Source: a bacterium
GTDB taxonomy: Bacteria > Krumholzibacteriota > Krumholzibacteriia > JACNKJ01
Assembly: GCA_024231955.1 (NCBI GenBank)
Contig: JAAEPZ010000764.1
Span: 62,001 to 126,000, forward strand
Length of the DNA stretch: 64,000 bases
Direction of reading: 5' to 3'
Shown here piece by piece: positions 1-8,823 of this stretch (its first letter is position 1; each line of letters opens with the position of its first letter). The notes under the pieces are model-generated. The model worked only from the letters and a program-made list of their open reading frames with translations, did no database searches and was not told the origin of the DNA. Made by a program: the position numbers and the translations under genes.

Positions 1-2
1 AG

Positions 3-302
3 GCGATCGCCGATCCCGTCAAGGCGATCGAGGGGGCCGATGTCGTGTACACCGACACCTGGACCAGCATGGGGCAGGAGGAGGAGGCCAAGGAGCGTCG
101 GGATGTCTTCGCCGCCTACCAGGTCAACAATGAATTGCTGGCCAAGACTGGCAAGAAGGACACAATCCTCATGCACTGCCTGCCTGCGCATCGCGGCGAG
201 GAGGTTACAGATGAGGTGCTCGACGGTCCGCAGTCTGTGGTTTTCGACGAAGCCGAGAATCGCATGCACGCGCAGCGTGCCATCCTGTTTGAGTTGATGT
301 AG
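3..302 (+). CDS. argF: Ornithine carbamoyltransferase, C-terminal part (5' end outside window)
   Basis: About 100 C-terminal residues are visible in frame from base 3 to a TAG at 300-302. The peptide carries D-x-x-Y-T-D-T-W-x-S-M-G-Q-E followed later by [12 protein letters not shown], the ornithine-binding HCLP loop with its catalytic Cys, and ends in the usual C-terminal helix region ([12 protein letters not shown]). The enzyme transfers the carbamoyl group from carbamoyl phosphate to ornithine, giving citrulline in arginine synthesis, in the cytoplasm. The HCLP motif separates it from aspartate carbamoyltransferase. The next gene starts at the base after the stop codon, so the two are probably cotranscribed. 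Only the missing N-terminus limits the call. Confidence 0.93.
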   Translation, partial: AIADPVKAIEGADVVYTDTWTSMGQEEEAKERRDVFAAYQVNNELLAKTGKKDTILMHCLPAHRGEEVTDEVLDGPQSVVFDEAENRMHAQRAILFELM

Positions 303-1484
303 ATGTTGCGGGTGGGGGCGGTACTCCTGCTGCTGCTGGCGCTGTTCCTGGGGTGTGCGCGTATCATCGCACCCTCGGGCGGCCCCGCGGATGAGACCCC
401 CGCCCGGCTGGTCGCCGGCGATCCGCCCGACGGGGCCCTGAACACGGGGCCCCTGGGCATCATCACGATCTCCTTCGACGAGAGGGTGGAGCGTGCGAGC
501 GTTCTCGATCACCTCTTCACCGATCCTCCCAATCTCATCCGTCGAGTGCATTGGCCCGAGGACACCATGCTGGTTGTCGAATTCTGGCAGAAGTTCAGAC
601 CGGACACGACCGTGGCCGTCTACCTGACACCCGGCTGGAACGACTATCACTATGTTGCCCAACCGGAGTGGCAGATCCATCACTTCGCGACCGGGGACAG
701 TCTCCTCCCCGGATGGTTCGGGGGCAAATGCACATTCAAGGGGAACGCGAGTCGTCGCATGCACCTGCGACTCGCCGACGCCGCCGGTGAGGTTGAGCGG
801 GAGACGGTTCCCGACGGGCGCGGAGGTTTTACTTTCCGCCATCTGCCCGCGGATGGGCGGAGCTGGTTGCTGTGGGCGTTCGAGGATATCGACGGCGACA
901 GCCTGTTCGATCCCGTGATGGATTTCGCCGACACGTTGCCCGACAGTCTGCTGCGCCTGACGCCGGAAAGTCGGTTCCAACTTGATCTGGCTCTGAATGT
1001 AATCGATCCCGACGAACCCGGAGAGGTGACGGGTTCGTTCGCCTGTCGCGACACGATGCCTGGGTATTTTCTGATCCGAGCGCTCAGGGATTCTCTACGC
1101 CAGTTTGGAGATTCCCTGCCCGTGACCGAACCCGGGTTGCTGCCCGACAGTCTCCTTGCCAATCTCTATGGTCCGGTGCAGAGCGAGTATACCTGGCTGA
1201 AGGGGGAGGGGGCGTTCACTATTGAAGGTGTGGCGCCGGGCGAATTGCTCCTGTTCATCCACAAGGATGTCACCCCCGATTCTCTCTGGGATCCGGTCAC
1301 CGAGCCGGCCTGGCTCGATCCGGTGCCCAGGGTGCTGCTGCCGGGCGGTAATCTGCAATGGTCACGCTTCAGTTTCCCTGCCGCCGATTCGACAGTGCTG
1401 TCCGCGGAGGAGAGGAACATCGACTCTCCGGGCGCCGAGGATGATAAAGATTCAGGGGGGGCAACCACAGGGAGCGACAGATGA
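303..1484 (+). CDS. Putative lipoprotein with bacterial Ig-like (SbsA/BIG_5 type) N-terminal domain
   Basis: 393 aa. The N-terminus is a hydrophobic stretch (residues 4-17) ending in Leu-Gly-Cys18, which reads as a lipoprotein signal. After the Cys comes S-G-G-P-A-D-E-T-P-x-x-L-V, the start typical of FCB-group lipoproteins with an Ig-like domain of the SbsA kind; I-x-I-S-F-D-E-R-V at about residues 57-65 fits that domain. The rest looks like further beta-sandwich material and is rich in Asp, Pro and Ser. The last ~30 residues are hydrophilic. It abuts argF and overlaps the next gene by 4 bases, so it is probably cotranscribed with the peptidase/barrel gene. Function unknown; an outer-membrane or periplasmic accessory to that protein is inference. 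Confidence 0.7.
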   Translation: MLRVGAVLLLLLALFLGCARIIAPSGGPADETPARLVAGDPPDGALNTGPLGIITISFDERVERASVLDHLFTDPPNLIRRVHWPEDTMLVVEFWQKFRPDTTVAVYLTPGWNDYHYVAQPEWQIHHFATGDSLLPGWFGGKCTFKGNASRRMHLRLADAAGEVERETVPDGRGGFTFRHLPADGRSWLLWAFEDIDGDSLFDPVMDFADTLPDSLLRLTPESRFQLDLALNVIDPDEPGEVTGSFACRDTMPGYFLIRALRDSLRQFGDSLPVTEPGLLPDSLLANLYGPVQSEYTWLKGEGAFTIEGVAPGELLLFIHKDVTPDSLWDPVTEPAWLDPVPRVLLPGGNLQWSRFSFPAADSTVLSAEERNIDSPGAEDDKDSGGATTGSDR

Positions 1485-4306
1485 TACGTTTGCCCATTGT
1501 CCGGACAGGGCTGCTGCTGGTGCTGGTGATGCTGGCCGTGCCTGCTTCGGCCCAGTATCTGTTCGGCAAGAACAAGATCAATTACTCGCGTCACGAATGG
1601 CAGATCATCACCAGTGACCTGGTGGAGCTGTTCTATTACCCGGAAGAGGAGCACCTGGCTGTTCAGGCGCTCCAGTACGCGGATTCGGTTTGTCTGGAAT
1701 TGCAGCAGGTCTTCGCTGTCGAAACCACCAAGCCGGTGCCTTTGATCCTCTACAGTTCGCAGCACGGTTTTCGCGAAACGAATGTCATCCCCAACATCAT
1801 CTCCGAGTCGGTGGGCGGATTCACCGACCTGATTCGGGGGCGCGTGGTTGTCCCGAGCACGGGCAGCCAGTATCAACTGCTGCATGTGATCCGGCACGAA
1901 CTGGTGCACGCCTACATGCTGGAAAAACTGAGCAAGGTGATGGGGGAGCACAGACAATACTCATATCGCTACCCTCCACTCTGGTTCGTCGAGGGGTTGG
2001 CGGAGTTCTACAGCGTAGGGTCGCCCGATACGGAGGGCGACATGCTGCTCCGCGCCGGCATGATCGAAGGGTCGCTGCCCCATCTGACGAACATGTGGTC
2101 CGTGTATGGAACGTATCTCATGTACAAGATGGGGCAATCGGTCGTGGCCTACCTCGACCGCAATTACTCCACCGCCGCGGTGCGGGAGATTCTGGAGGAG
2201 TGGCATCGCGGATCCGACTTCAACCGGATTCTCGAACGCAATCTCGGTCTCACTCTGGAGGAGCTGGATCGCAGCTGGCGCAACTGGCTGCGCAGGCGCT
2301 ATTTCCCCGAAGTCAGCACCCGGTCGCCGGCCGAAGAGGTCGGTTGCGAACTCGTCAAGGACGAGCGCGGCTACCAGACACGTCCGGTAGCGCTGGGTGA
2401 TTCGACCTTCGCCTATCTCGAGACGACGACGGGACTGATCAATGTGCGGCAGGCGCATCGTCTCCGTCATCCCCGGGCGAAGAGCAAATCGAAGCTGCTG
2501 CTGCGGGGCGGCCGCAGTGCGGACATCGAATCGATCCCCATGTTCCGCAGCGGCATGTCGCATGTGGGCGCAAGCGAGCTGGGGGAGAGCGTGCTGCTGA
2601 TGACGGTCCGGAGCGGACCCGGCGATCACCTCGTCTGGTTCGATGTGCGGAGCCGGGAGATCCTGTGCGATTTCAAGTGCGATTCGGTGATTCAGATGGA
2701 GACGCCGACCGTCAACAGCCGGGGACAGATCCTGTTTTCGGGGTTGGATCCGACGGGTCGCCGCGACCTGTTCCTCCTCGAGGGGGATTGGCGCGCCGCG
2801 GAACCAGGTTGGCGGCTCACCCGACTGACCGATGACGATTACGACGACCGCGATCCCTCCTGGCGCGCCTCGGGCGAACGCTTCATCTTCTCCTCCGATT
2901 GCGGCTTCGAGACGGCCAGCCCCTATCGCAACCTCTTCGAGATGGAGTTGGCGAGCGGCGATCTGACGCGACTCACTCACGGCGAATGGGTGGACAAGGA
3001 GCCCGCATGCCATCCGCAGAATGATTCATACCTGTATGCCTCCGACCAGAGGGGGGCCTGGGATATCTTCCTCGCGGATGGCGCGGAACATGGTTGCCAG
3101 ACATCGGTCTACGGCGCCGTGCTCAATCCCGCCTGGGCGGACGACGGGTTCATGGCCTCCGTCTACCATCGCGGAGTCTATCGGATCTTCCACTTCGATC
3201 TGAAGAGCGACACGGAGACCATCACCCGACCTTCGGCCTATTTCGCCGAACACATTGCGGCTGTCGATACGGCAACCGCACCGGGCATCGCCTCGGCACC
3301 TTATAATCGGCGCTGGGGGCTGGACTTCATCAATACCGGTCTGGCCTACGACCCCGAGTTCGGCAACATGGGGGGCGGGCAGGTCGGCTTCACCGACCTA
3401 CTCGGCAATCACCAGTTGATGCTGACCGTAGCCAACGATGCGCAATCGACGGCGGATATCCTTAAACGGCTCAACGTCGGGGTCGGCTATCTGAACATGG
3501 AGCGGCGGTGGAACTGGAATGTCGCCCTGTTCCATCTGTCCAGCGACTACGATTCCAACTGGGATCAGTATCGATTCGAGAGGAGGATGGGCGGCCTGAT
3601 CGGTGTGCGCTATCCGCTCAATCTCTTCCGCAGGGTGGAGTTCAGTTTCAACGTGCGGGCGATCATGCAGGAGGATGATATCGTCTACAGCTTCCGCGAT
3701 CCCGACGCTGTGCTGGCCTCGTTCTATACCTCCTGGATTCACGACACCGTCCTCTGGGGCTGGGGCGGCCCCTGGGAGGGGGAGCGGATCAATATCACCT
3801 ACGGGTACACCGAAGGGTTCAAGCAGCGGGGCATGGGTTACTCCGTCTTCAAGATCGATGCCCGCAAATACTGGCGCCTGCCCTCCGGCATCGTCTACGC
3901 CTCCCGCCTGATGGGGCACTATTCCGAGGGGAAGGATCCCCGCTTTTTCCATCTGGGCGGGCCGATTCAACTGCGCGGCTGGCCGACCCGGTACTTCCAC
4001 TCGCGGGGAGTCTGGCTCAGCAATCAGGAACTGCGCTTCCCGGTGTTCAACCGGATGAGCTTCATCCTCCCCTTCGGAGCGGTGGAGTTGCCCCCCGTGC
4101 GGGGCAGTCTGTTCGTCGATACCGCGCGTCTGATGAGTCGCTATTACGCCATTGCTCAACCGCAGTGGGCCGGATCGCTGGGTGGGGGACTCGAACTGAG
4201 CCTGGGGCCGGTGATCGTCTTCAGGTGGAATATGGTGCGCAAGACCGATTTCAAGGCGCTGGAGTCCGATACAATCCACCAGGTATTTCTGGGCTGGAAT
4301 TTCTAG
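1481..4306 (+). CDS. Secreted zinc metallopeptidase (MA clan) fused to a TolB-like beta-propeller and a C-terminal outer-membrane barrel
   Basis: 941 aa with a clear signal peptide (hydrophobic core residues 8-20, A-S-A cleavage near 24). A gluzincin site is visible: H139-E-L-V-H143, and W-F-V-E171-G-L-A-E about 28 residues later supplies the third zinc ligand. Residues ~300-600 contain propeller-type repeats such as L-T-D-D-D-Y-D-D-R-D-P-S-W with F-I-F-S-S-D, as in TolB/PD40 proteins. The last ~300 residues alternate aromatic and polar residues, contain H-L-G-G-P-I-Q-L-R-G-W (the surface-antigen/BamA-like 'RG' strand region), and end in the aromatic residue Phe (F-L-G-W-N-F), as outer-membrane barrels do. 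ATG at 1481 has a GGGAG ribosome site 6 bases upstream. Function is inferred: an envelope peptidase anchored by its own barrel. Confidence 0.8.
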   Translation: MIRLPIVRTGLLLVLVMLAVPASAQYLFGKNKINYSRHEWQIITSDLVELFYYPEEEHLAVQALQYADSVCLELQQVFAVETTKPVPLILYSSQHGFRETNVIPNIISESVGGFTDLIRGRVVVPSTGSQYQLLHVIRHELVHAYMLEKLSKVMGEHRQYSYRYPPLWFVEGLAEFYSVGSPDTEGDMLLRAGMIEGSLPHLTNMWSVYGTYLMYKMGQSVVAYLDRNYSTAAVREILEEWHRGSDFNRILERNLGLTLEELDRSWRNWLRRRYFPEVSTRSPAEEVGCELVKDERGYQTRPVALGDSTFAYLETTTGLINVRQAHRLRHPRAKSKSKLLLRGGRSADIESIPMFRSGMSHVGASELGESVLLMTVRSGPGDHLVWFDVRSREILCDFKCDSVIQMETPTVNSRGQILFSGLDPTGRRDLFLLEGDWRAAEPGWRLTRLTDDDYDDRDPSWRASGERFIFSSDCGFETASPYRNLFEMELASGDLTRLTHGEWVDKEPACHPQNDSYLYASDQRGAWDIFLADGAEHGCQTSVYGAVLNPAWADDGFMASVYHRGVYRIFHFDLKSDTETITRPSAYFAEHIAAVDTATAPGIASAPYNRRWGLDFINTGLAYDPEFGNMGGGQVGFTDLLGNHQLMLTVANDAQSTADILKRLNVGVGYLNMERRWNWNVALFHLSSDYDSNWDQYRFERRMGGLIGVRYPLNLFRRVEFSFNVRAIMQEDDIVYSFRDPDAVLASFYTSWIHDTVLWGWGGPWEGERINITYGYTEGFKQRGMGYSVFKIDARKYWRLPSGIVYASRLMGHYSEGKDPRFFHLGGPIQLRGWPTRYFHSRGVWLSNQELRFPVFNRMSFILPFGAVELPPVRGSLFVDTARLMSRYYAIAQPQWAGSLGGGLELSLGPVIVFRWNMVRKTDFKALESDTIHQVFLGWNF

Positions 4307-4329
4307 ACCGCTAGCCTGCGAGGAGAGGG

Positions 4330-4845
4330 ATGAAAAGGGAAGATCACTGGATCAAGGACCTGCTCGATCTCAAGCGCAGTCCCCGTGTCGGCTGGTTTCG
4401 GGCAGGGATCGATCGCCCGGAATCCGTGGCCGATCACAGTCTCGCTGTCGGTCTGCTGGCCTGGCGACTGGCCCGGAAACGTGGACTCGATGCCGAAAAG
4501 GCCCTGCTCCTCGGCGTGCTGCACGATTTCCATGAGGCGCAACTCGGCGATATCCCCAGTCCCGTCAAGTCGCGATTGCCCGAGGGGGCTCTGGCGAGTA
4601 CCGAGGCGGATCTCATCAGGGAGCAGTGGACCGATGTGGCCCCCGGTGTGGCGGAACAGCTGGTCGCGATGGAGAGCGGCGGGGGGGGACCGGAAGCGGA
4701 ACTGGTGCGGGCCGTGGATGGCCTGGAGCTGCTGCTGCAGGCGCGGCGCTACCGGGCTGCCGGCTACGAGTGTGTGGATGAATTTCTGGAGGACCTGGAG
4801 AATAGGGAGGATCTGCGGGAGCTTCTGGACGAGCTGAACGGATAG
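4330..4845 (+). CDS. HD-domain phosphohydrolase (HDDC2/YfbR-like)
   Basis: 171 aa. HD-superfamily metal ligands are visible: H36 in A-D-H-S, the H65-D66 pair in V-L-H-D-F-H-E-A-Q-L-G-D-I, and a downstream Asp in A-V-D-G-L-E-L. The E-A-x-x-G-D-I run after the HD pair is characteristic of the HDDC2/YfbR group, which dephosphorylates deoxyribonucleoside 5'-monophosphates. The length agrees with that group. A strong GAGGAGAGGG ribosome site sits just before the ATG. It follows the barrel gene by 23 bases on the same strand and precedes a membrane protein gene. The family is firm; the substrate is not readable from sequence. Confidence 0.82.
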   Translation: MKREDHWIKDLLDLKRSPRVGWFRAGIDRPESVADHSLAVGLLAWRLARKRGLDAEKALLLGVLHDFHEAQLGDIPSPVKSRLPEGALASTEADLIREQWTDVAPGVAEQLVAMESGGGGPEAELVRAVDGLELLLQARRYRAAGYECVDEFLEDLENREDLRELLDELNG

Positions 4846-4881
4846 CCGATAATCCCCATTCAACGGCGGAGGGCACGGATC

Positions 4882-5445
4882 ATGACGATTGAGGAGTACA
4901 GGGCGGCCGATATCGCGACCCAATTGAAGGATGGCGATGTCAATGCTCTCAGGATCATATACCTCAGCCTGGCGACAGGTGTGCTGCTGTTCCTGGGGGT
5001 GGCTGTTTTCCTCTCCTGGCAAGGGCGCAACGAGAGCGTGCCGCCGCCTGACTCTCCGCTTATCCCGCTGAGCCTGATCACCGTCGCCATGTTGCTTGTC
5101 TGCTGGGTGAGCGCTTTCTGGGTGTTCGACGCCGGTTTCAGACCGGGGAAGCTGGGGAATCGTCTCCGGCTCAGCGCAGAGATCAACAGCAGGGGGACCG
5201 CGGAACCCTCGGTCACCTTCTTGCGGGGAGCTCTGCTCGTCCGGCTGGCCATGCTGGAGGCGCCGGCGCTGCTCGGCCTGGTGAATATCATAAGGTGGAT
5301 AACCGATGGAGCGCTGCGGGCGCAGCCGCTCTACTGGCTGAATGCGTTGCCTGCGCTGTTGTTCATCGCTTTCGTGATCATGACCTTCCCGACTCGGGAG
5401 AGCCTTGTCGAATTGTACAGGGGACGATTCAGGCAGGTTGGCTGA
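4882..5445 (+). CDS. Small integral membrane protein, four predicted helices
   Basis: 187 aa, not recognised. Four hydrophobic segments are visible at about residues 28-50, 62-86, 115-135 and 151-168, with a hydrophilic N-terminus of ~25 residues and a charged C-terminus. No catalytic or binding motif stands out. The ATG at 4882 has GGAGGG upstream. It lies 36 bases after the HD gene, and a strong hairpin follows its stop, so it closes the transcription unit. Nothing further can be said about its job. Confidence 0.6.
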   Translation: MTIEEYRAADIATQLKDGDVNALRIIYLSLATGVLLFLGVAVFLSWQGRNESVPPPDSPLIPLSLITVAMLLVCWVSAFWVFDAGFRPGKLGNRLRLSAEINSRGTAEPSVTFLRGALLVRLAMLEAPALLGLVNIIRWITDGALRAQPLYWLNALPALLFIAFVIMTFPTRESLVELYRGRFRQVG

Positions 5446-5459
5446 TCACGGGCATACGA

Positions 5460-5495
5460 AAAGCCCTCACCCCGCAGGGGAGGGCTTATCTCTAT
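5460..5495. terminator. Bidirectional intrinsic terminator between convergent genes
   Basis: AAGCCCTC...GAGGGCTT forms a GC-rich hairpin, with A-rich sequence on the left and T-containing sequence on the right. It lies between the ends of the plus-strand membrane gene and minus-strand rpsT, so it can serve both. Confidence 0.75.
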
Positions 5496-5510
5496 TCCTG
5501 ATGAGGGATC

Positions 5511-5768
5511 TTAGCCGGACAGGTTGTTAGCCTTGATCTGCAGGCGAGACTTGAGACGGCTCACCCGGTTGGCTTTGAGGATCCCCTTCTTCTTCATGCG
5601 ATCGAGCAGAGAGACGAGCTCGGGCAGTCCGGCTTTGGCGTCATCGCCGGCTTCAATAGCACGGAATGCTTTGAGTTGACTGCGCATCTGGCTCGTGTAG
5701 GCCTTGTTGTAGACGCGGGATTTTTCGTTCGTCTTCAAACGCTTCTTACATGACTTGTTATGAGGCAT
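5511..5768 (-). CDS. rpsT: 30S ribosomal protein S20
   Basis: 85 aa, very basic, the usual length for S20. It begins M-P-H-N-K-S-C-K-K-R-L-K-T-N-E-K-S-R, the Lys/Arg-rich helix that binds 16S rRNA, and contains the typical K-G-I-L-K-A-N-x-x-S-R-L-K-S-R-L near the C-terminus. It is transcribed alone on the minus strand, divergent from uvrC and convergent with the membrane protein gene. An AAGGAGTTAGGAAAGG leader just upstream of the ATG supplies the ribosome site. Confidence 0.95.
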   Translation of the reverse strand: MPHNKSCKKRLKTNEKSRVYNKAYTSQMRSQLKAFRAIEAGDDAKAGLPELVSLLDRMKKKGILKANRVSRLKSRLQIKANNLSG

Positions 5769-5807
5769 ACCTTTCCTAACTCCTTAAAATAGGACAGCAA
5801 GGTCGGC

Positions 5808-5836
5808 AAGTTATCAAGCCGAAGTAGCTGTGTCAA
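5808..5836 (-). promoter_or_regulatory. Probable sigma-70 promoter of rpsT
   Basis: On the minus strand a perfect TTGACA (5836-5831) is followed 15-17 bases later by GATAAC/TAACTT. It is the only good -35 box in the rpsT-uvrC intergenic region and lies about 45 bases upstream of the rpsT start. Confidence 0.5.
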
Positions 5837-5892
5837 GGGGGAAAGTCCTTGTCCTGCCGCCATTTCCGGGCTAGATTCGCCCCCGGAGAATT

Positions 5893-7785
5893 ATGACCAT
5901 ATCAGAAGCGCTACACAAGAAGCTGAACCGACTGCCGACTGCCCCGGGAGTGTATCTATACAAGGATGCCAAGGGGAAGGTGATCTATGTCGGCAAGGCC
6001 AAGAACCTGTCCAGTCGCGTCCACTCCTACTTCCGGGAGGGGCGGGTCAGCGATCCCAAAACCGACCTCCTGGTCAGTCGGATCGTGGATCTGGACTATG
6101 TGGTTCTCGGCAATGAGATCGAAGCCCTGATCGCCGAAAACAACTTCATCAAAGAGTATAAACCACGTTACAACATCCGCCTAAAGGACGATAAAAGCTA
6201 CCCTTACGTGCGGATAACCAAGGAGGAGGAACTGCCGCGGGTCTTCATCACAAGGACCATGGAGGAGTCGGGTAGCCTCTATCTGGGTCCCTATACCGAG
6301 GTGGTGGCCATCCGGCAGACCCTCCGCGTGCTGAAGACGCTATTCCCCATTCGGGACTGCGCCGGCGACCTGCCGGCCAACAGCCTGACCCGGGAGTGCC
6401 TCTATTTTCACATCGGGCGCTGCAAGGCCCCCTGCACGGGGCGGCAGTCGGTGGCCGAGTACCGGGAGGATGTGGAGCGGCTGCGTCTGTATCTCACAGG
6501 GAAGGGGAGGCGCCTGACGGAGATGATGGAGGGGGAGATGCGGCGGGCCTCCGCGGAGCTCCGTTTCGAGCAGGCGGCGAAGATCCGCGATCAACTGACC
6601 GCCCTGGGGCGCTTGAGTCATCGCCAGCGAACCCAGGCCTTCGGTCAGGAGGATCGCGATGCGCTGGCCCTGGCCCGGGATCGCGGAGATGCCTGCGGCG
6701 TGGTGATGCGTCTGCGCGAGGGGAAGCTGCTGGCCTCCGAGACCTTCCATTTTCGAGGTGACGAAGCCGAAAGCGACAGCGAGGTCTTTCGCGCCCTCTT
6801 CCAGCAATATTACGATAGGGTGCAGAAGCCCCCGCCGGAGATTCTGCTCCCTCTGGAGCTGCCCGAGCAGGATCTTCTCGAACAGTGGCTGGCTACCCGA
6901 CGGGGCGGCAAGGTCCGGATCCGACTGCCCAAACGGGGACTAGGCCGCGAGATCTGCGCCCTGGCGCTGGAGAATGCCCGCACCAAGCTGGACGAAGTGC
7001 TGGCCGTCGACGGGAGCAAGGCAGGTCGCGTGCCCCCCGAACTCTTCGAGCTGCGTCAGCTGCTCGAGATGTCCGCCCTGCCGCGCATCATCGAGGGGAT
7101 CGACATCTCGAATACCGGCGACAGCGAGATGGTGGCGTCGCTGGTCTGTTTCCGCGACGGCGCACCGCTCAAATCGCGCTACCGCAAGTACCGGATCAAG
7201 AGCGTTGCCGGGCAGGATGACTTCGCTTCGGTGGCCGAGGTGGTGCGGCGGCGTTTCAAACGATTGCTGGATGAGGGGGGGAGGGGGCCCGATCTGCTGC
7301 TGATCGATGGCGGACTCGGCCAATTGGGTGCGGCACGCGGGGCGCTGGAGGAGCTCGGGGTGGAGGGGCAGGCGTTGATCTCCCTGGCCAAGCGGGAGGA
7401 GACGGTCTACAGGGCGGAGCTGCCGGAGCAGCCGCTGCTGCTGCCCCAGAATTCGGCGGCATTGCGGTTGCTGCAGCGTGTGCGGGACGAATCGCACCGT
7501 TTCGCGCGGGATTTCCACCGCAAGCGCCGGGGGAGGAGCAGCATCAGTTCGGCTCTGGACGGCATCTCCGGTCTGGGACAGGCCAAGAGAAAACTGCTGC
7601 TCGATCACTTCGGCGACGTGAAGTCCATTGCCGCGGCGACGTTGCCGGACATCATGGGGTTGCATGGCTTCGGACCGCAACTGGCGCGGAGGATCGTCGA
7701 GCATCTGAACGGTGAATCGGCCGTCGCCGGGGAGACCGCCGCAACTCCGGAGAATCCGGACGCACCTGAGGAGGGGGGCAAGTGA
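5893..7785 (+). CDS. uvrC: UvrABC system protein C (excinuclease subunit C)
   Basis: 630 aa, normal length. An N-terminal GIY-YIG nuclease domain is visible (P-G-V-Y-L-Y-K-D then V-I-Y-V-G-K-A-K-N-L), followed by the Cys-rich C-x5-R-x-P-C region, a UVR helix pair near residue 215, the C-terminal RNase H-like nuclease (G-I-D-I-S-N, L-L-I-D-G-G-L-G-Q-L) and a tandem HhH end (D-G-I-S-G-L-G then M-G-L-H-G-F-G). UvrC makes the 3' and 5' incisions around bulky lesions in nucleotide excision repair. The ATG is preceded by GGAGAA. The stop TGA overlaps the GTG start of the recombinase gene, so the two are translationally coupled. Confidence 0.96.
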   Translation: MTISEALHKKLNRLPTAPGVYLYKDAKGKVIYVGKAKNLSSRVHSYFREGRVSDPKTDLLVSRIVDLDYVVLGNEIEALIAENNFIKEYKPRYNIRLKDDKSYPYVRITKEEELPRVFITRTMEESGSLYLGPYTEVVAIRQTLRVLKTLFPIRDCAGDLPANSLTRECLYFHIGRCKAPCTGRQSVAEYREDVERLRLYLTGKGRRLTEMMEGEMRRASAELRFEQAAKIRDQLTALGRLSHRQRTQAFGQEDRDALALARDRGDACGVVMRLREGKLLASETFHFRGDEAESDSEVFRALFQQYYDRVQKPPPEILLPLELPEQDLLEQWLATRRGGKVRIRLPKRGLGREICALALENARTKLDEVLAVDGSKAGRVPPELFELRQLLEMSALPRIIEGIDISNTGDSEMVASLVCFRDGAPLKSRYRKYRIKSVAGQDDFASVAEVVRRRFKRLLDEGGRGPDLLLIDGGLGQLGAARGALEELGVEGQALISLAKREETVYRAELPEQPLLLPQNSAALRLLQRVRDESHRFARDFHRKRRGRSSISSALDGISGLGQAKRKLLLDHFGDVKSIAAATLPDIMGLHGFGPQLARRIVEHLNGESAVAGETAATPENPDAPEEGGK

Positions 7786-8678
7786 ACGATCTCTGGAATG
7801 TCGCGCTGGACGACTGGCTCGACCAGTTGCTGATCGAGCGCAACCTCGCCAGGAATACGCTGGATGCCTACCGTCACGACCTGGAGCGTCTGGCGGCAAT
7901 CTGCGCCGATCCCCTGACTGCCGCGGATGATGACCTGCGCCGGGCCCTCAAGGCCGCCGAAACGGAGGGGCTGTCGCCCCGCAGCCGAGCGCGGATCCTG
8001 AGCGCCTGGCGGGGATTCTTCCGCTACCTCGTGGCCGAGGGGAGACGGGAGGATTCACCAGCCGTCATGATCGATGGTCCCCGGCTGCCCCGTAAGCTGC
8101 CGGACCTGCTCAGCGTCAACGAGATCGAGAAGCTGCTCGCCGCGGCCGACAGATCGCGTCTGGCTCCGAGGCGCAACCGCGCTCTGCTGGAGCTGGCCTA
8201 CGGTTCGGGGCTGCGCGCCACGGAGCTCACCGGCCTGCCGCTATGCGAGCTGTTCATCGAGGATGAACTCGTCAGGATCATCGGCAAGGGGGGCAAAGAG
8301 CGCTGGGTCCCGCTCGGCAGCCGCACCGTGAAGGCTCTTGAGGAATATCTGACCCGCGAAAGGCAATCCCTGGCGCGACCCGATTCGCCGCCCGTGGTGT
8401 TCCTCAACAACCGCGCCGGGGCGCTCAGTCGGGTGGGCTGGTGGAAGACGCTGCAGAGATTGGCCCTGGTTGCCGGGATTCAGGGCAAGGTGAAGCCCCA
8501 CAGTCTGCGGCACAGTTTCGCCACCCACCTGCTTGAGGGGGGAGCGGACCTCCGGGCCGTCCAGGAGATGCTCGGTCACTCTTCGATCAGCACGACTCAG
8601 ATCTATACCCAGGTGGACAGGATTTATCTGAAAAAAGTCCATAAAAGCTACCACCCACGAGGTCATGTTGTCAGATAA
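7782..8678 (+). CDS. xerC: Tyrosine recombinase XerC/XerD (chromosome dimer resolution)
   Basis: 298 aa, the normal Xer length. An N-terminal SAM-like core-binding domain is followed by the catalytic domain with the full set: R145 (G-L-R-A-T-E-L), K169, H240-x-x-R243 (H-S-L-R-H-S), H266 (L-G-H-S-S) and nucleophile Y275 (Q-I-Y-T-Q). It resolves chromosome dimers at dif during division. XerC and XerD cannot be told apart with confidence; the symbol is a best guess. The GTG start overlaps the uvrC stop by four bases. Context with uvrC and the scpAB genes suits a chromosome-maintenance block rather than a mobile integrase. Confidence 0.88.
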   Translation: MNDLWNVALDDWLDQLLIERNLARNTLDAYRHDLERLAAICADPLTAADDDLRRALKAAETEGLSPRSRARILSAWRGFFRYLVAEGRREDSPAVMIDGPRLPRKLPDLLSVNEIEKLLAAADRSRLAPRRNRALLELAYGSGLRATELTGLPLCELFIEDELVRIIGKGGKERWVPLGSRTVKALEEYLTRERQSLARPDSPPVVFLNNRAGALSRVGWWKTLQRLALVAGIQGKVKPHSLRHSFATHLLEGGADLRAVQEMLGHSSISTTQIYTQVDRIYLKKVHKSYHPRGHVVR

Positions 8679-8729
8679 TTGACCCTGTCCCATATCTTGG
8701 GGGCACCGGTGAGAATTCTGACGTATTCG

Positions 8730-8757
8730 TTGACACGATACCCCCTCCTCTGATACC
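8730..8757 (+). promoter_or_regulatory. Possible promoter of the scpA-scpB-rluB unit
   Basis: A perfect TTGACA (8730-8735) lies in the 145-base gap after the recombinase gene, with GATACC 16 bases downstream (three of six matches to the -10 consensus). The -10 is weak, so this is tentative. Confidence 0.35.
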
Positions 8758-8823
8758 CAATAGTGTTGAAGTTACAGCGTCTGCGGACCTACCGTCTGCA
8801 GGCGTACAGGTGAGGGAGAACCA

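Noticed and set aside
7782..8678. Recombinase as a phage or island integrase
   Set aside because: Length, motifs and overlap with uvrC fit chromosomal Xer; no attachment repeats or phage genes nearby.
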